A stretch of DNA of 64,000 bases from Paludibacteraceae bacterium (lineage in GTDB: Bacteria > Bacteroidota > Bacteroidia > Bacteroidales > Paludibacteraceae), in NCBI GenBank assembly GCA_017451525.1, contig JAFTOD010000006.1, forward strand, positions 90,469 to 154,468, written 5' to 3'. The translations under genes and the position numbers were made by a program. The notes beneath the pieces were generated by a model, which worked only from the letters and a program-made list of their open reading frames with translations, was not told where the DNA came from and did not search any database. Below are positions 8,077 through 16,329 of the stretch, one piece after another (position 1 is the stretch's first letter; every line of letters begins with the position of its first letter).

Positions 8077-8960
8077 TCTAATTTGCTCCCTAAGTAGTTA
8101 ATAAATGCAGAACAAGAAACCAACATAAATAATGCTTCTTCTCCTCCAGGAGCATATGCACCACTATCATCCATCAATGCATGACGAATACCAGAATCAG
8201 ATTGATTTGTATATGCATATAACTTATCAAATGCTTGTTTTAGTACTGCTGGAAAAACGATTCCATTTTGTTCTAACTTATTTAAGGCCTTCCCCAATGT
8301 GTTCTCCCCCGTCTTTTCTCGACAAAAAGCCTCTACAGCGGAAATAGATTCTTTTATAGAATTGCGATAATCACCCTCTGGTCGTTGTGCGTATAACTCC
8401 AATGCACGATTGAGATGTAGTTGAATGTTACGAGGAGTATTATCAATAGCAGTTTCAATAGTTGCTATTTCCTGTTCTGATGTAATTTCTACGATTTCTT
8501 TATTAACAACACGATATGCAAAATTCAGTCGCTCAAATTCCGAATTGAGCATATCAACAAACATGGAATAAACAGTAACGTTATTGGGGTTAAATCTGTG
8601 TGAATAGTATCTCTCATCATCATCATAAATATATTCTATCACAAAGTCTAATAAATCTATTTTCTCATACCAATTCTTAAATGGTTCTTCAATAAAATCA
8701 GTTGAAACTATAGTAGGATCATAAAAATTAGCATTGAAATTATTTTCTCGTTCATTAAGGAATTGAGTCCATACATACTGTTCTAAACAGATATACCATC
8801 TCCTTCCTTCAGCCTCTGAACATGATCTAACGGAACACACTATTCGTGGAAGTCTGTCAAAACATGTACAAATAGCATTTTGTATTTCTGGTGTAATTTG
8901 TTCACGAATTATCACATCTGAAGCTTTTGTATATCCGTATCTTTCTGAAAATCGAGCCAT
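8073..8960 (-). CDS. AbiJ N-terminal-domain / HEPN-like protein within the restriction operon
   Basis: About 295 aa from the ATG at 8960; a longer frame to 8996 would need TTG and would overlap hsdM. The N terminus, ARFSERYGYTKASDVII followed by REQITPEIQNAIC, matches my recollection of the AbiJ_NTD4 type of abortive-infection domain. The C-terminal half (SIKESISAVEAFCREKTG, LGKALNKLE, then SGIRHAL) looks like an all-helical HEPN-type domain, with Arg-His in the position of a degraded Rx4-6H motif. HEPN domains in defence are often RNases. It lies between hsdM and hsdS, 19 bp after hsdM and overlapping hsdS by 4 bp, so expression is coupled to the methylase. Family assignment is moderately sure; function is inference. 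Confidence 0.7.
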   Translation of the reverse strand: MARFSERYGYTKASDVIIREQITPEIQNAICTCFDRLPRIVCSVRSCSEAEGRRWYICLEQYVWTQFLNERENNFNANFYDPTIVSTDFIEEPFKNWYEKIDLLDFVIEYIYDDDERYYSHRFNPNNVTVYSMFVDMLNSEFERLNFAYRVVNKEIVEITSEQEIATIETAIDNTPRNIQLHLNRALELYAQRPEGDYRNSIKESISAVEAFCREKTGENTLGKALNKLEQNGIVFPAVLKQAFDKLYAYTNQSDSGIRHALMDDSGAYAPGGEEALFMLVSCSAFINYLGSKLE

Positions 8961-8979
8961 ATATTCTGTAACATTTATT

Positions 8980-10482
8980 TTATAATTTATACCCAATACT
9001 TTCTAATTGCTTTTTGATTTCTGCTTCGAGGGTGTGGGATTGCTCGAAGAGGGAAGCGAGTTCGGTGGTGAGGCGAGTCATCTTCTCCTCAAACGGTTCG
9101 GCATCTTGCTCCTGTTCGGCTATACCGACATAGCGACCTGGTGTGAGGATGTAATCTTGCTCGGCAATATCCTTGATATTCTTCACAGCGCAGAAGCCCT
9201 TTTCATCGGTGAGCGTGCCTGCGGCATAAGACTGATAGGTCTGGGCAATGCGCATGATGTCCTCCTCGGTCAGTTCGCGGAGCTTGCGCGTAACCATAGT
9301 CCCCATCTCTCGCGCGTCGATAAAGAGCGTTTGTCCCTGTTGTTTCTTATGGCGATTGAAGAACCAGATTGACACAGGAATACCTGTGGTATAGAACAAC
9401 TGCGAAGGCATAGCAATGATACAGTCCACCAAGTCGGCTTCTACCAATCGTTGGCGTATATCGCCCTCGCCACCCGTCTGGCTGGAGAGTGAGCCATTAG
9501 CCAGCACCACGCCTGCACGACCCGAAGGGGCGAGGTGGTGGATGATATGCTGAATCCATGCGAAGTTGGCATTGCCATCAGGGGGCGTGCCATACTTCCA
9601 ACGTACATCACCCGTCAAGCGGTTACCGCCCCAATCGCTAAGGTTGAAAGGTGGGTTAGCCATCACAAAGTCGGCTTTCAGCGTAGGGTGTTGGTCATCG
9701 AAGAAAGTGTCAGCATTGAACTTGCCGAGATCTGCCTCAATGCCACGGATAGCGAGGTTCATCTGCGCCATCTTCCATGTGGTAGGGTTGCTGTCTTGAC
9801 CGAAAACAGATATATCGTTGATATTGCCTTGGTGGCGTTGGATGAACTTAGCCGACTGCACAAACATACCGCCAGAGCCACAAGCAGGGTCATAGACGCG
9901 ACCGTGGTAGGGCTGCAACACCTCTACCAATGTGCGAACAATACATGCAGGCGTGTAGAACTCGCCCGCGAGTTTGCCTTCTGCCTCGGCGAACTTAGAG
10001 AGGCAGTACTCGTAGGTGCGACCTAAGATGTCCTTCGTGTCGCCCTGCTCGCGCATTTGGATATTGGTGAAGAGGTCCACCACATCGCCCAAACGGCGTT
10101 TGTCCAACTCTGGGCGTGCGAAGTTCTTGGGCAAGATACCCTTTAAGCGAAGGTTCTCCTTTTCGATTTGGCGCATGGCGTTGTCGATGACCATACCGAT
10201 CTCGCTGCTGTGCGCTGCCTCGGCAATAACCGACCAACGCGCGTCTTGTGGCACGTAGAAGATGTTTTCGGAGGTGTATTCATCCTTATCCTCTTCAAAG
10301 CCCTCGCCTTCAGCAAGCAGTTCGTTGTATTTCGCCTCGAAACGGTCGGAGAGGTACTTGAGGAAAATCAAGCCCAGCACCACCGATTTGTATTCCGATG
10401 CATCCAGATTGCCACGCAAGAGGTCGGCTGCTTTCCAAATCTCTTTCTCAAATCCAATATCTGCTGTATTGATGTTAGCCAT
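8980..10482 (-). CDS. hsdM: Type I restriction-modification DNA methyltransferase subunit M
   Basis: 500 aa, full length for HsdM. The N-terminal helical domain (FEKEIWKAADLLRGNLDASEY) is followed by the S-adenosylmethionine site DPACGSGGMF (about residue 200) and the catalytic motif IV NPPF (about 277), which identify an N6-adenine methyltransferase. It pairs with HsdS and protects host DNA. It is first in the operon; its promoter is at 10511-10542. Base composition is higher in G+C than the following HEPN-like, hsdS TRD and RT genes, in line with a conserved core carrying variable cargo. Confidence 0.96.
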   Translation of the reverse strand: MANINTADIGFEKEIWKAADLLRGNLDASEYKSVVLGLIFLKYLSDRFEAKYNELLAEGEGFEEDKDEYTSENIFYVPQDARWSVIAEAAHSSEIGMVIDNAMRQIEKENLRLKGILPKNFARPELDKRRLGDVVDLFTNIQMREQGDTKDILGRTYEYCLSKFAEAEGKLAGEFYTPACIVRTLVEVLQPYHGRVYDPACGSGGMFVQSAKFIQRHQGNINDISVFGQDSNPTTWKMAQMNLAIRGIEADLGKFNADTFFDDQHPTLKADFVMANPPFNLSDWGGNRLTGDVRWKYGTPPDGNANFAWIQHIIHHLAPSGRAGVVLANGSLSSQTGGEGDIRQRLVEADLVDCIIAMPSQLFYTTGIPVSIWFFNRHKKQQGQTLFIDAREMGTMVTRKLRELTEEDIMRIAQTYQSYAAGTLTDEKGFCAVKNIKDIAEQDYILTPGRYVGIAEQEQDAEPFEEKMTRLTTELASLFEQSHTLEAEIKKQLESIGYKL

Positions 10483-10510
10483 AGTATATGATGCTTTTTT
10501 ATATTTGGTG

Positions 10511-10542
10511 CAAAGTTACGGAATTTTTAGGAGATATGCAAG
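10511..10542 (-). promoter_or_regulatory. Promoter of the hsdM operon
   Basis: Minus strand: CTTG (10539-10542), 20 bp, TAACTTTG (10511-10518). The surrounding bases (TCTTGCATATCTC ... TCCGTAACTTTGC) are almost the same as those of the rhuM promoter at 31498-31529. Confidence 0.75.
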
Positions 10543-10569
10543 AAAATGGCGAAAAAGTCGCCATTTTCT
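10541..10569 (-). terminator. Hairpin terminator abutting the hsdM promoter
   Basis: The inverted repeat AGAAAATGGCGA / TCGCCATTTTCT has a 5-base loop. On the minus strand it runs straight into the T-rich -33 region of the hsdM promoter. It probably ends transcripts coming from the acyltransferase side. Confidence 0.55.
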
Positions 10570-10993
10570 GTTTAGAGGACGCGCCGATGGCGCTACTGTT
10601 TAGGGTTTAGAGAAAGGAAATCTTAACAAAACGCACTTTTTGTAGGCGGGGAGTTGAGTCGGAGTTCTGTCGGTCTTCTCTCGGTCGTCGGTCGGTGGAA
10701 TAAGGGAAGGTATAAGAGAGGTAAAATCTTAAGAAAAAGCATTTTACAGGTAAGCACACTAAATATCACGCATTAGGCGGTCGTGCCTACCCTGTACGGC
10801 ACTACCCTATAGCCATACGGCTGCGTGACCGCAAGGGTCGCGCCATTCTATGTATTGCGCTCAATCCTCAAAGTGGGGACTTTTCGGGCGCAATACTCGG
10901 AGTGCGTTCCGTCGCACTCCTTCACCTTGGTCTTTAGTTTGATGGAGATAGGGAAGGTACAAGGGAATGAAATCTTAATAATCGTACTTTTTT
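10570..10993. repeat. Dispersed composite intergenic repeat, copy 1
   Basis: Shared with 31558-32200 in the same orientation. Parts: GTTTAGAGGACGC-like box; AATCTTAA...CACTTTTT boxes at 10619, 10725 and 10971; an 11-bp-period segment at 10651-10716; and a GC-rich module at 10777-10940 with a GACC-GCAA-GGGTC hairpin (about 10827-10839) and a GGAGTGCG/CGCACTCC hairpin (about 10899-10920). The right end overlaps the acyltransferase stop codon. No credible ORF lies within it. Confidence 0.75.
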
Positions 10994-11988
10994 ACTGCTT
11001 TTTCGTAGTTTAGTACAGGGTAGTTGTACATCTCATAGAGGCGGTCGCGGAGGAAATCCGTGTCCTTATTGGAGAGGTGGATGAGTTGCAGGCGGCTATC
11101 AATATACTCGTCAAACTCTTTGCCGCGTGGGTAGATCTCATAGGCAGCGTGGATATGCTGGTCGATGATTTGGCATACAAACTGAATCTGCTCGTTGCGG
11201 CTCAGTTCGCGCAACTCAGGGTTCTTCGCCAACGCAGCATCGATATCGTGGTTGATGGATGGCGTCAAACGATAGACAATACGGCCCTTCTGACCATTGA
11301 TACCCACTTTCATGGAAACAAGATCGTCTTTGCGGGATTTGCGCCAGTTTGGATTATCGCGTTTTAGCTGCATCTCACGCGCCTTGAGGTAGTCGCAAGG
11401 GTCGAACTCATAGGAGATACTGACGGGGCAGATATTGAGTTCCTTTACGCTCTCGAAGAAGTCTTCGGCATCAATTGTGAGCATCTTCAGTACACCCGGT
11501 TGGGTAATATCGTTGCCATCCTTAGCACGGCCTTCGCGTTGCGCTAACCAGATGGATTTGTGGTGTTTGCGCAAATGGCGGATATATTGCGAGAGAGTAG
11601 TGGCATTGTTGATTTGTTCTCTGAACCCACCATTTCGGATGACCACAAAAGCGCGGAGAGAACGCACTACATGCTCAATCCACCATTTACCGAAAAGGTT
11701 GTTGCCAATACCAAAATAGGGATGAATGAAATAGCGAGTACGCAGTAAGAACGTGAGCCATGCCGCATCCATAACGATGTCGCGGTGGTTGGTCATAAAG
11801 AAAGCACCGTGGCGGATGTCGTTTTGAATCTGCTGTTTATCGCCGTGGTATTGCAGTTGGATACCCTTGGTGGTCTTGCGACGCATGACCAAAAGGATAG
11901 GGTAGATAATGAGAAAATCTACGAATGGCAAAAGCCAACCAGTATGATAGGCGCGGATGGGGCGGAATTGTTTAGCGTGGGGTAGCAT
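10975..11988 (-). CDS. 1-acyl-glycerol-3-phosphate acyltransferase-like protein (PlsC superfamily)
   Basis: 337 aa. It has the acyltransferase block I motif NHRDIVMD (H-x4-D, about 68-75), a block with RNGGFREQ, and WLAQREGRAKDGND, which supplies the EGR-type substrate motif. A hydrophobic segment near residues 18-35 (LLPFVDFLIIYPILLVM) may anchor it in the inner membrane. Relatives transfer acyl chains in phospholipid or acylated-lipid synthesis; the exact acceptor cannot be read from sequence. The start codon lies inside a 10-bp tandem repeat (11961-12040), and the stop codon lies inside an AATCTTAA box of the dispersed repeat, so both ends of the gene are formed by repeat DNA. Confidence 0.8.
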   Translation of the reverse strand: MLPHAKQFRPIRAYHTGWLLPFVDFLIIYPILLVMRRKTTKGIQLQYHGDKQQIQNDIRHGAFFMTNHRDIVMDAAWLTFLLRTRYFIHPYFGIGNNLFGKWWIEHVVRSLRAFVVIRNGGFREQINNATTLSQYIRHLRKHHKSIWLAQREGRAKDGNDITQPGVLKMLTIDAEDFFESVKELNICPVSISYEFDPCDYLKAREMQLKRDNPNWRKSRKDDLVSMKVGINGQKGRIVYRLTPSINHDIDAALAKNPELRELSRNEQIQFVCQIIDQHIHAAYEIYPRGKEFDEYIDSRLQLIHLSNKDTDFLRDRLYEMYNYPVLNYEKAVKKYDY

Positions 11989-12040
11989 TGTGTAGTGTGG
12001 TGTAGAATTGTATAGTATTGTTTAGTGTGGTGTAGTGTGG
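11961..12040. repeat. 10-bp-period tandem repeat over the acyltransferase start
   Basis: Eight consecutive 10-mers such as TTTAGCGTGG, GGTAGCATTG, TGTAGTGTGG and TGTAGAATTG. On the coding strand the unit reads CACAATGCTAC, which supplies the ATG of the gene. The same unit covers the rlmB start at 33041-33110. Confidence 0.8.
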
Positions 12041-13357
12041 TTATTTTTTGTGGGTCATGATGTCGAGGATGAGGTCGTCGGTGACTTTCATGCCATCGTG
12101 ACCGATGCGAGTGAGGTTGCGGATAGTGCGGTCAATATCGTCCTCCACGATGCCTTCGGTGGAGTCGGCGTAGGAGTGTTGCATTGCCAGATATGCGCTA
12201 AAGATAGCTGTAGCTACTCCACTGGTAACTTTCAATGCGCAGCCCGGTTTAGCACCGTCGCAAATCATACCCGAGATATTGGCAATCATGTTCTTAATAG
12301 CATAGGTGATCTCTTCGTAGTTGCCGCCCATGAGGTAGGTGATACCTGCTGCCGAACCTGTGGCAGCCACCACGCAACCGCACAAGGCAGACAGACGTCC
12401 GAGAGACTGTTTGATATAGATAACGGTGAGGTTGCTAAGTGCCAGCGCGCGAAGCGTTTGTTCTTCGGAGCAATTATTCTCTTTCGCGTACAAATACACA
12501 GGAATAGAGCAAGATATACCCTGATTACCAGAGCCAGAGTTACTCATTACTTGCACCATCGCACCCGACATGCGGGCATCGCATGCACCACAGGTGTAAC
12601 TGATAATCTTGGTGAAGAGGGTATCGCCGAAGAGCGGTAGCCCCCCTCCATCTCCCCCCTGAAGGGTGGAGTGTATGTTCCTGAGACGCAACAAACGCCC
12701 CAAACCATGACCATATTGTTCGGCGAAGGATGTTTCGGCAGCGGCAGTATTCATTTGCGCTCCTTCTAATAGGAATGATAGTTCGCTGGTGTCCACCTCT
12801 ATGGCGAAGTCATAGACGCGGCGGAGGTTTAAGCTTTGTGGGCTATTAGCACCCCAACAATCAGCAGATTGTTCGGGGACCCCGCTATTGGACGCATCGC
12901 TAAGGGATATAGGCGAGGTAACAAAATGGGTATGCTCATCCATGATAGTGGCTTGAGCCATTTGCTCGCCTTTGCGCACTTCGGCATGGATATAGAGGAT
13001 ACTGGGTGCCTCGTAGTTGATATGAATCTGTGCAGGCACGCGCAGCATGTAGTCTTTGGCATACGCAACGGATTCAGGAGTCGCATCGCGCAAGACCTCC
13101 AACATATACTCGGATTTACCGACCGTAGCACCGAGGGCAATAGCGATAGGAAGGCCTGTCATGCCCGTATTGGGGATACCCACCGCGAGGGCGTTCTTAT
13201 AAACATTCTTCGAGAGATAAACGGTGATCTTGTCTGGCTCGGCACCAAGGAGTTCTTTGGCGCGAGCCGTACATAATGCTACCGCAATCGGCTCGGTACA
13301 ACCGATAGCAGGGATAACCTCGCAGCGGAGTAGATGAAGGAGTTCGGAGTTAGTCAT
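12041..13357 (-). CDS. L-cysteine desulfidase-like protein, UPF0597 / serine dehydratase alpha family
   Basis: About 438 aa from the ATG at 13357, which overlaps the stop of the GT2 gene; a longer frame to 13402 would read through GT2. The N-terminal motif EVIPAIGCTEPIAVAL and the Gly-rich SNSGSGNQGI, CDARMSG and GMICDGAKPGCALKV motifs are the conserved cysteine and glycine blocks of this family, whose cysteines bind a [4Fe-4S] cluster. Characterised members break L-cysteine down to pyruvate, ammonia and sulfide. An inserted loop, LQGGDGGG, is encoded by a C-rich near-repeat at about 12641-12665. It is translationally coupled to the glycosyltransferase operon upstream, though it has no obvious link to glycans. 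Confidence 0.85.
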   Translation of the reverse strand: MTNSELLHLLRCEVIPAIGCTEPIAVALCTARAKELLGAEPDKITVYLSKNVYKNALAVGIPNTGMTGLPIAIALGATVGKSEYMLEVLRDATPESVAYAKDYMLRVPAQIHINYEAPSILYIHAEVRKGEQMAQATIMDEHTHFVTSPISLSDASNSGVPEQSADCWGANSPQSLNLRRVYDFAIEVDTSELSFLLEGAQMNTAAAETSFAEQYGHGLGRLLRLRNIHSTLQGGDGGGLPLFGDTLFTKIISYTCGACDARMSGAMVQVMSNSGSGNQGISCSIPVYLYAKENNCSEEQTLRALALSNLTVIYIKQSLGRLSALCGCVVAATGSAAGITYLMGGNYEEITYAIKNMIANISGMICDGAKPGCALKVTSGVATAIFSAYLAMQHSYADSTEGIVEDDIDRTIRNLTRIGHDGMKVTDDLILDIMTHKK

Positions 13358-14084
13358 ATCGTTTGAAGTGAAACTGGAGTCGAATATTGGTATATAGAAC
13401 AAGCAATCTATGAAAAATAGACTTGCTTTGTTGGCGTTTCTCTTTTAGTGTAGCAAATAACAATTCCTTTGCAACGAGATTGCGTGTGGCAGTTGTTGAT
13501 TGAGTGTTAGCAAGGTAGTTATAGCCAGTATAAGGAAGCATCTTGTAGGTAGGGTTGGTAGCCCAAAAATCAAGAGAAAAAATGACATCTTCGTATATCA
13601 TACCCTGTGGGAAACGTAAATTATGCTTAGAAAATACTTCACGGCGATATAATCGCATACATGGAGAGGTGAATTGATAAAAATGCTTGGGAAGTTTTTC
13701 TATCAGTATTTTACCTTCCTTCGTCACACGTCTATAACCTATTTGTACGCAATCTAAATTACTGATATTTTGTAGCATATATGTATAGAAATCATTGTCT
13801 ATATAGTCATCAGCATCTACGAATGAGATATATTCTCCGTTGGCATGTTGCAATCCGAGATTGCGTGCTACAGATTGTCCTTGATTAGTGGGAAGTGAAT
13901 ATACTTCGATGCGGCTGTCTTGTGCAGCATATTGCTCTGCAACAGCTAAACTATTATCGGTAGAACCATCGTTGATGAGGATGATTTGCAATGCTTGATG
14001 AGGCTGGTGTATCAATGATTCAATACATCTTGCTAAATAAGGAGCAGCATTGTATATTGGTACTATGACACTTATTGTATGCAT
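13350..14084 (-). CDS. Family 2 glycosyltransferase (GT-A)
   Basis: 244 aa, somewhat short for GT2 but with the full catalytic half. The start is SVIVPIYNAAPYLARCIESL, followed by LINDGSTDNS, and the DXD-type motif FVDADDYID near residue 92 that binds the nucleotide-sugar metal ion. No membrane segment is visible, so it is a cytoplasmic or peripheral enzyme adding one sugar to a surface glycan. It overlaps the GT4 gene by 13 bp and the following desulfidase-like gene by 8 bp. Donor and acceptor are unknown. Confidence 0.88.
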   Translation of the reverse strand: MHTISVIVPIYNAAPYLARCIESLIHQPHQALQIILINDGSTDNSLAVAEQYAAQDSRIEVYSLPTNQGQSVARNLGLQHANGEYISFVDADDYIDNDFYTYMLQNISNLDCVQIGYRRVTKEGKILIEKLPKHFYQFTSPCMRLYRREVFSKHNLRFPQGMIYEDVIFSLDFWATNPTYKMLPYTGYNYLANTQSTTATRNLVAKELLFATLKEKRQQSKSIFHRLLVLYTNIRLQFHFKRYD

Positions 14085-15268
14085 TGTAAGAAAAGTTTTT
14101 CAAATTGTTGTGCCTCGTGTTGACGCGTAAATTGTTCTTTGTTGATAACTTCTTGATGGGTGTAGCCATTCTGCTGCCACTCGTGGTATTTATCAAGAAT
14201 AAATCTTTTGACTTCTTCTACATTTGTGGCAGCCAAACCTGCATTTGTCTTATGAATAGCATCAGCGAGGCATTCCTCGTCGGAACGTACGCATAGAATA
14301 GGTTTCTCCACTCCGATATTTTCAAAGAATTTAGTGCCCATAATACCATGTGTACCATTAGAAGTGGATTTTGTTGTCAATACGAGAAGAATCGATGATT
14401 TGTGCATAATAGGCAAAATCTCTTGACGAGGAATGTAGCCGTTGATATCTAGAAGTTCAGTGAGTTTGTACTGTTCGCCTAATTCTTGAATTTCTTTTAT
14501 ACCTTTGCTGTCCGTATGAAACAATACGCGTATTACACTTGCATCTATTTGATGTGCTGCAATCAGTTGCTTGAGAGCATCGAATAATAGTCGTGGGTCT
14601 CGCAGTTGTGTGGAGTATAGTTTACCTAAATATGTAATGTAAAAATATTTGCTTATAGTGTTTTGGGGAACAAATATGTCAGCATCATATCCGTTGTAAA
14701 TAAGATGTGTATTTTGGTTATAGTGTGCCAATAATTGTTGATGCCAAGGTGAAATAGATGTTACAATATTGGCAGTTTGAAGGATTCTGTTACGCATGTA
14801 GAGTTGTCTACGCTCATATAGTTTGCCTATCCAATAATTCAGTTTATGGAATGGAGTGATTTGACGTGTAAAATAAGGAGTGTCTCCCCATTGCTCAGCA
14901 ATATCGCGCAAATCAATAACTAATGGAATATTGAACTCTTTAGCCAACAAATGCGCTGCATATAATGGGAAATAGTAATATGAAGAACAAAATATGATGT
15001 CAAAACTACTAACATCAACCTTTTGTTTGGCAAAAAGGTACAATGCCTTATCTTTTCCCCAACATAGTTTATCTCGCAAGATATAGTTGTAGGTCGGCAT
15101 TTGGTAGGCGGTACATATATCCGTTTGAAATGGTTGTTCCGCATATTCTTCTGTAATAAGAACACAATCCCAACCGTTGCTCCGCAACCATTGGATAAGT
15201 GTGAGTATGCGCGGACTGAATGCAGGTGGAGCAATTGCTTCACATAATATTAATATTCGTTTTGACAT
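14072..15268 (-). CDS. Family 4-like glycosyltransferase (GT-B)
   Basis: 398 aa. The N-terminal domain begins KRILILCEAIAPPAFSPRIL and holds VIDLRDIAEQWGD. The C-terminal donor-binding domain has IYNGYDADIF, YLGKLYSTQLRDP and a GTKFFENIGVEKPIL segment in which the acidic residue of the E-x7-E-type site falls. This is the GT-B fold used for stepwise glycan assembly. It overlaps the epimerase gene by 19 bp, showing tight operon packing. The sugar specificity cannot be inferred. Confidence 0.82.
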   Translation of the reverse strand: MSKRILILCEAIAPPAFSPRILTLIQWLRSNGWDCVLITEEYAEQPFQTDICTAYQMPTYNYILRDKLCWGKDKALYLFAKQKVDVSSFDIIFCSSYYYFPLYAAHLLAKEFNIPLVIDLRDIAEQWGDTPYFTRQITPFHKLNYWIGKLYERRQLYMRNRILQTANIVTSISPWHQQLLAHYNQNTHLIYNGYDADIFVPQNTISKYFYITYLGKLYSTQLRDPRLLFDALKQLIAAHQIDASVIRVLFHTDSKGIKEIQELGEQYKLTELLDINGYIPRQEILPIMHKSSILLVLTTKSTSNGTHGIMGTKFFENIGVEKPILCVRSDEECLADAIHKTNAGLAATNVEEVKRFILDKYHEWQQNGYTHQEVINKEQFTRQHEAQQFEKLFLQCIQ

Positions 15269-16329
15269 AGTATCTTGATGATGTTGATAACTGCGTTGCC
15301 ACTACCATATTCAGTGATTTCATATTGTGGTTGTTGTGGCGATTGTACTGCTTGCAAAATACGATTGGTATTAGTGCCTACTATCGTATTCCAACCAGCT
15401 TCCACAGTTTCTACCCATTCGGTTTCTTCTCGCATAGTGATGCAAGGAGTATGGTGGAAATAAGCTTCTTTTTGCACCCCACCAGAGTCGGTTAAAATCA
15501 ACGCAGCATGCTTTTCTAAAAGTAGCATATCTAAATAACTGACAGAATCAATGATGCGCAGTTTAGGAGACTCTTGTATCAATTTTGTTAATACAATAGA
15601 ATTGTCAATCACCTTTTTTGTTCGAGGATGAAGAGGTAGTATGATAGGGTGATAAATTTGTTGAAAAGCATACAAAATATTCGCCAACTTCTCTGTATTA
15701 TCAGTGGTTTGTGCACGATGGATAGTGGCTAAATAGTATTGTTTAGAAACGATTTGTAATTGCTGAAGAATACTCGAAGTCTTTTGTGCTTGTTCTGCAA
15801 AATACAACGTAGCGTCATACATAACGTCTCCCACGTGGTATACCCCTTGTGTTATTCCTTCTTTGCGAAGATTATTTACTGCAGTTTGGGTCGGACAAAA
15901 TAATAATGTAGAGCGTTTATCGGTTTCAATACGATTGTATTCTTCTGCCATTTCCATATTGTGACTACGCAAACCAGCTTCTATATGTATTAATGGGATA
16001 TTGCATGCTTCTGCAGCGAGGGCACCTGCTAAAGTGGAGTTGGTATCGCCATATACCATGATATAATCTGCTTGACCATTGATAAGCGGAATAATGGCGT
16101 CACGCATACATGCAACGTCATTAGTACAACCTAAGTGCCAAGTTGGGGTAGGGATGCTCATCTGCTCAAAGAATACTTGGCTCATATTGTAATCATAGTG
16201 TTGCCCGGTATGTAGAATCTTTTCCTCGATATGAATAGAGGAATTGTCGTTGTGAAGGCGAATATAGCGACTAACTATCGCTGCTTTCACAAACTGTGGG
16301 CGAGCTCCTATGATGGTGATTATTCGCAT
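15250..16329 (-). CDS. wecB: Non-hydrolysing UDP-N-acetylglucosamine 2-epimerase
   Basis: 359 aa. It converts UDP-GlcNAc to UDP-ManNAc, a precursor for ManNAc- or ManNAcA-containing surface polysaccharides. Landmarks: IGARPQFVKA at the N terminus, GDTNSTLAGALAA (about 95-107), HIEAGLRSHNMEMAEE with the catalytic acidic residues (about 116-131), and LTDSGGVQKEA with the UDP-binding SGG near residue 283. It overlaps the deacetylase-like gene by 10 bp. A ManNAc dehydrogenase (wecC) is not in the window, so the product may be used as ManNAc or oxidised by an enzyme elsewhere. Confidence 0.92.
   Translation of the reverse strand: MRIITIIGARPQFVKAAIVSRYIRLHNDNSSIHIEEKILHTGQHYDYNMSQVFFEQMSIPTPTWHLGCTNDVACMRDAIIPLINGQADYIMVYGDTNSTLAGALAAEACNIPLIHIEAGLRSHNMEMAEEYNRIETDKRSTLLFCPTQTAVNNLRKEGITQGVYHVGDVMYDATLYFAEQAQKTSSILQQLQIVSKQYYLATIHRAQTTDNTEKLANILYAFQQIYHPIILPLHPRTKKVIDNSIVLTKLIQESPKLRIIDSVSYLDMLLLEKHAALILTDSGGVQKEAYFHHTPCITMREETEWVETVEAGWNTIVGTNTNRILQAVQSPQQPQYEITEYGSGNAVINIIKILCQNEY

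Noticed and set aside
12035-12640. A 201-codon plus-strand frame
   Set aside because: It is antisense to the desulfidase-like gene, whose motifs are intact. The same holds for other long frames opposite nadE, lysS, hsdM and the OYE gene.
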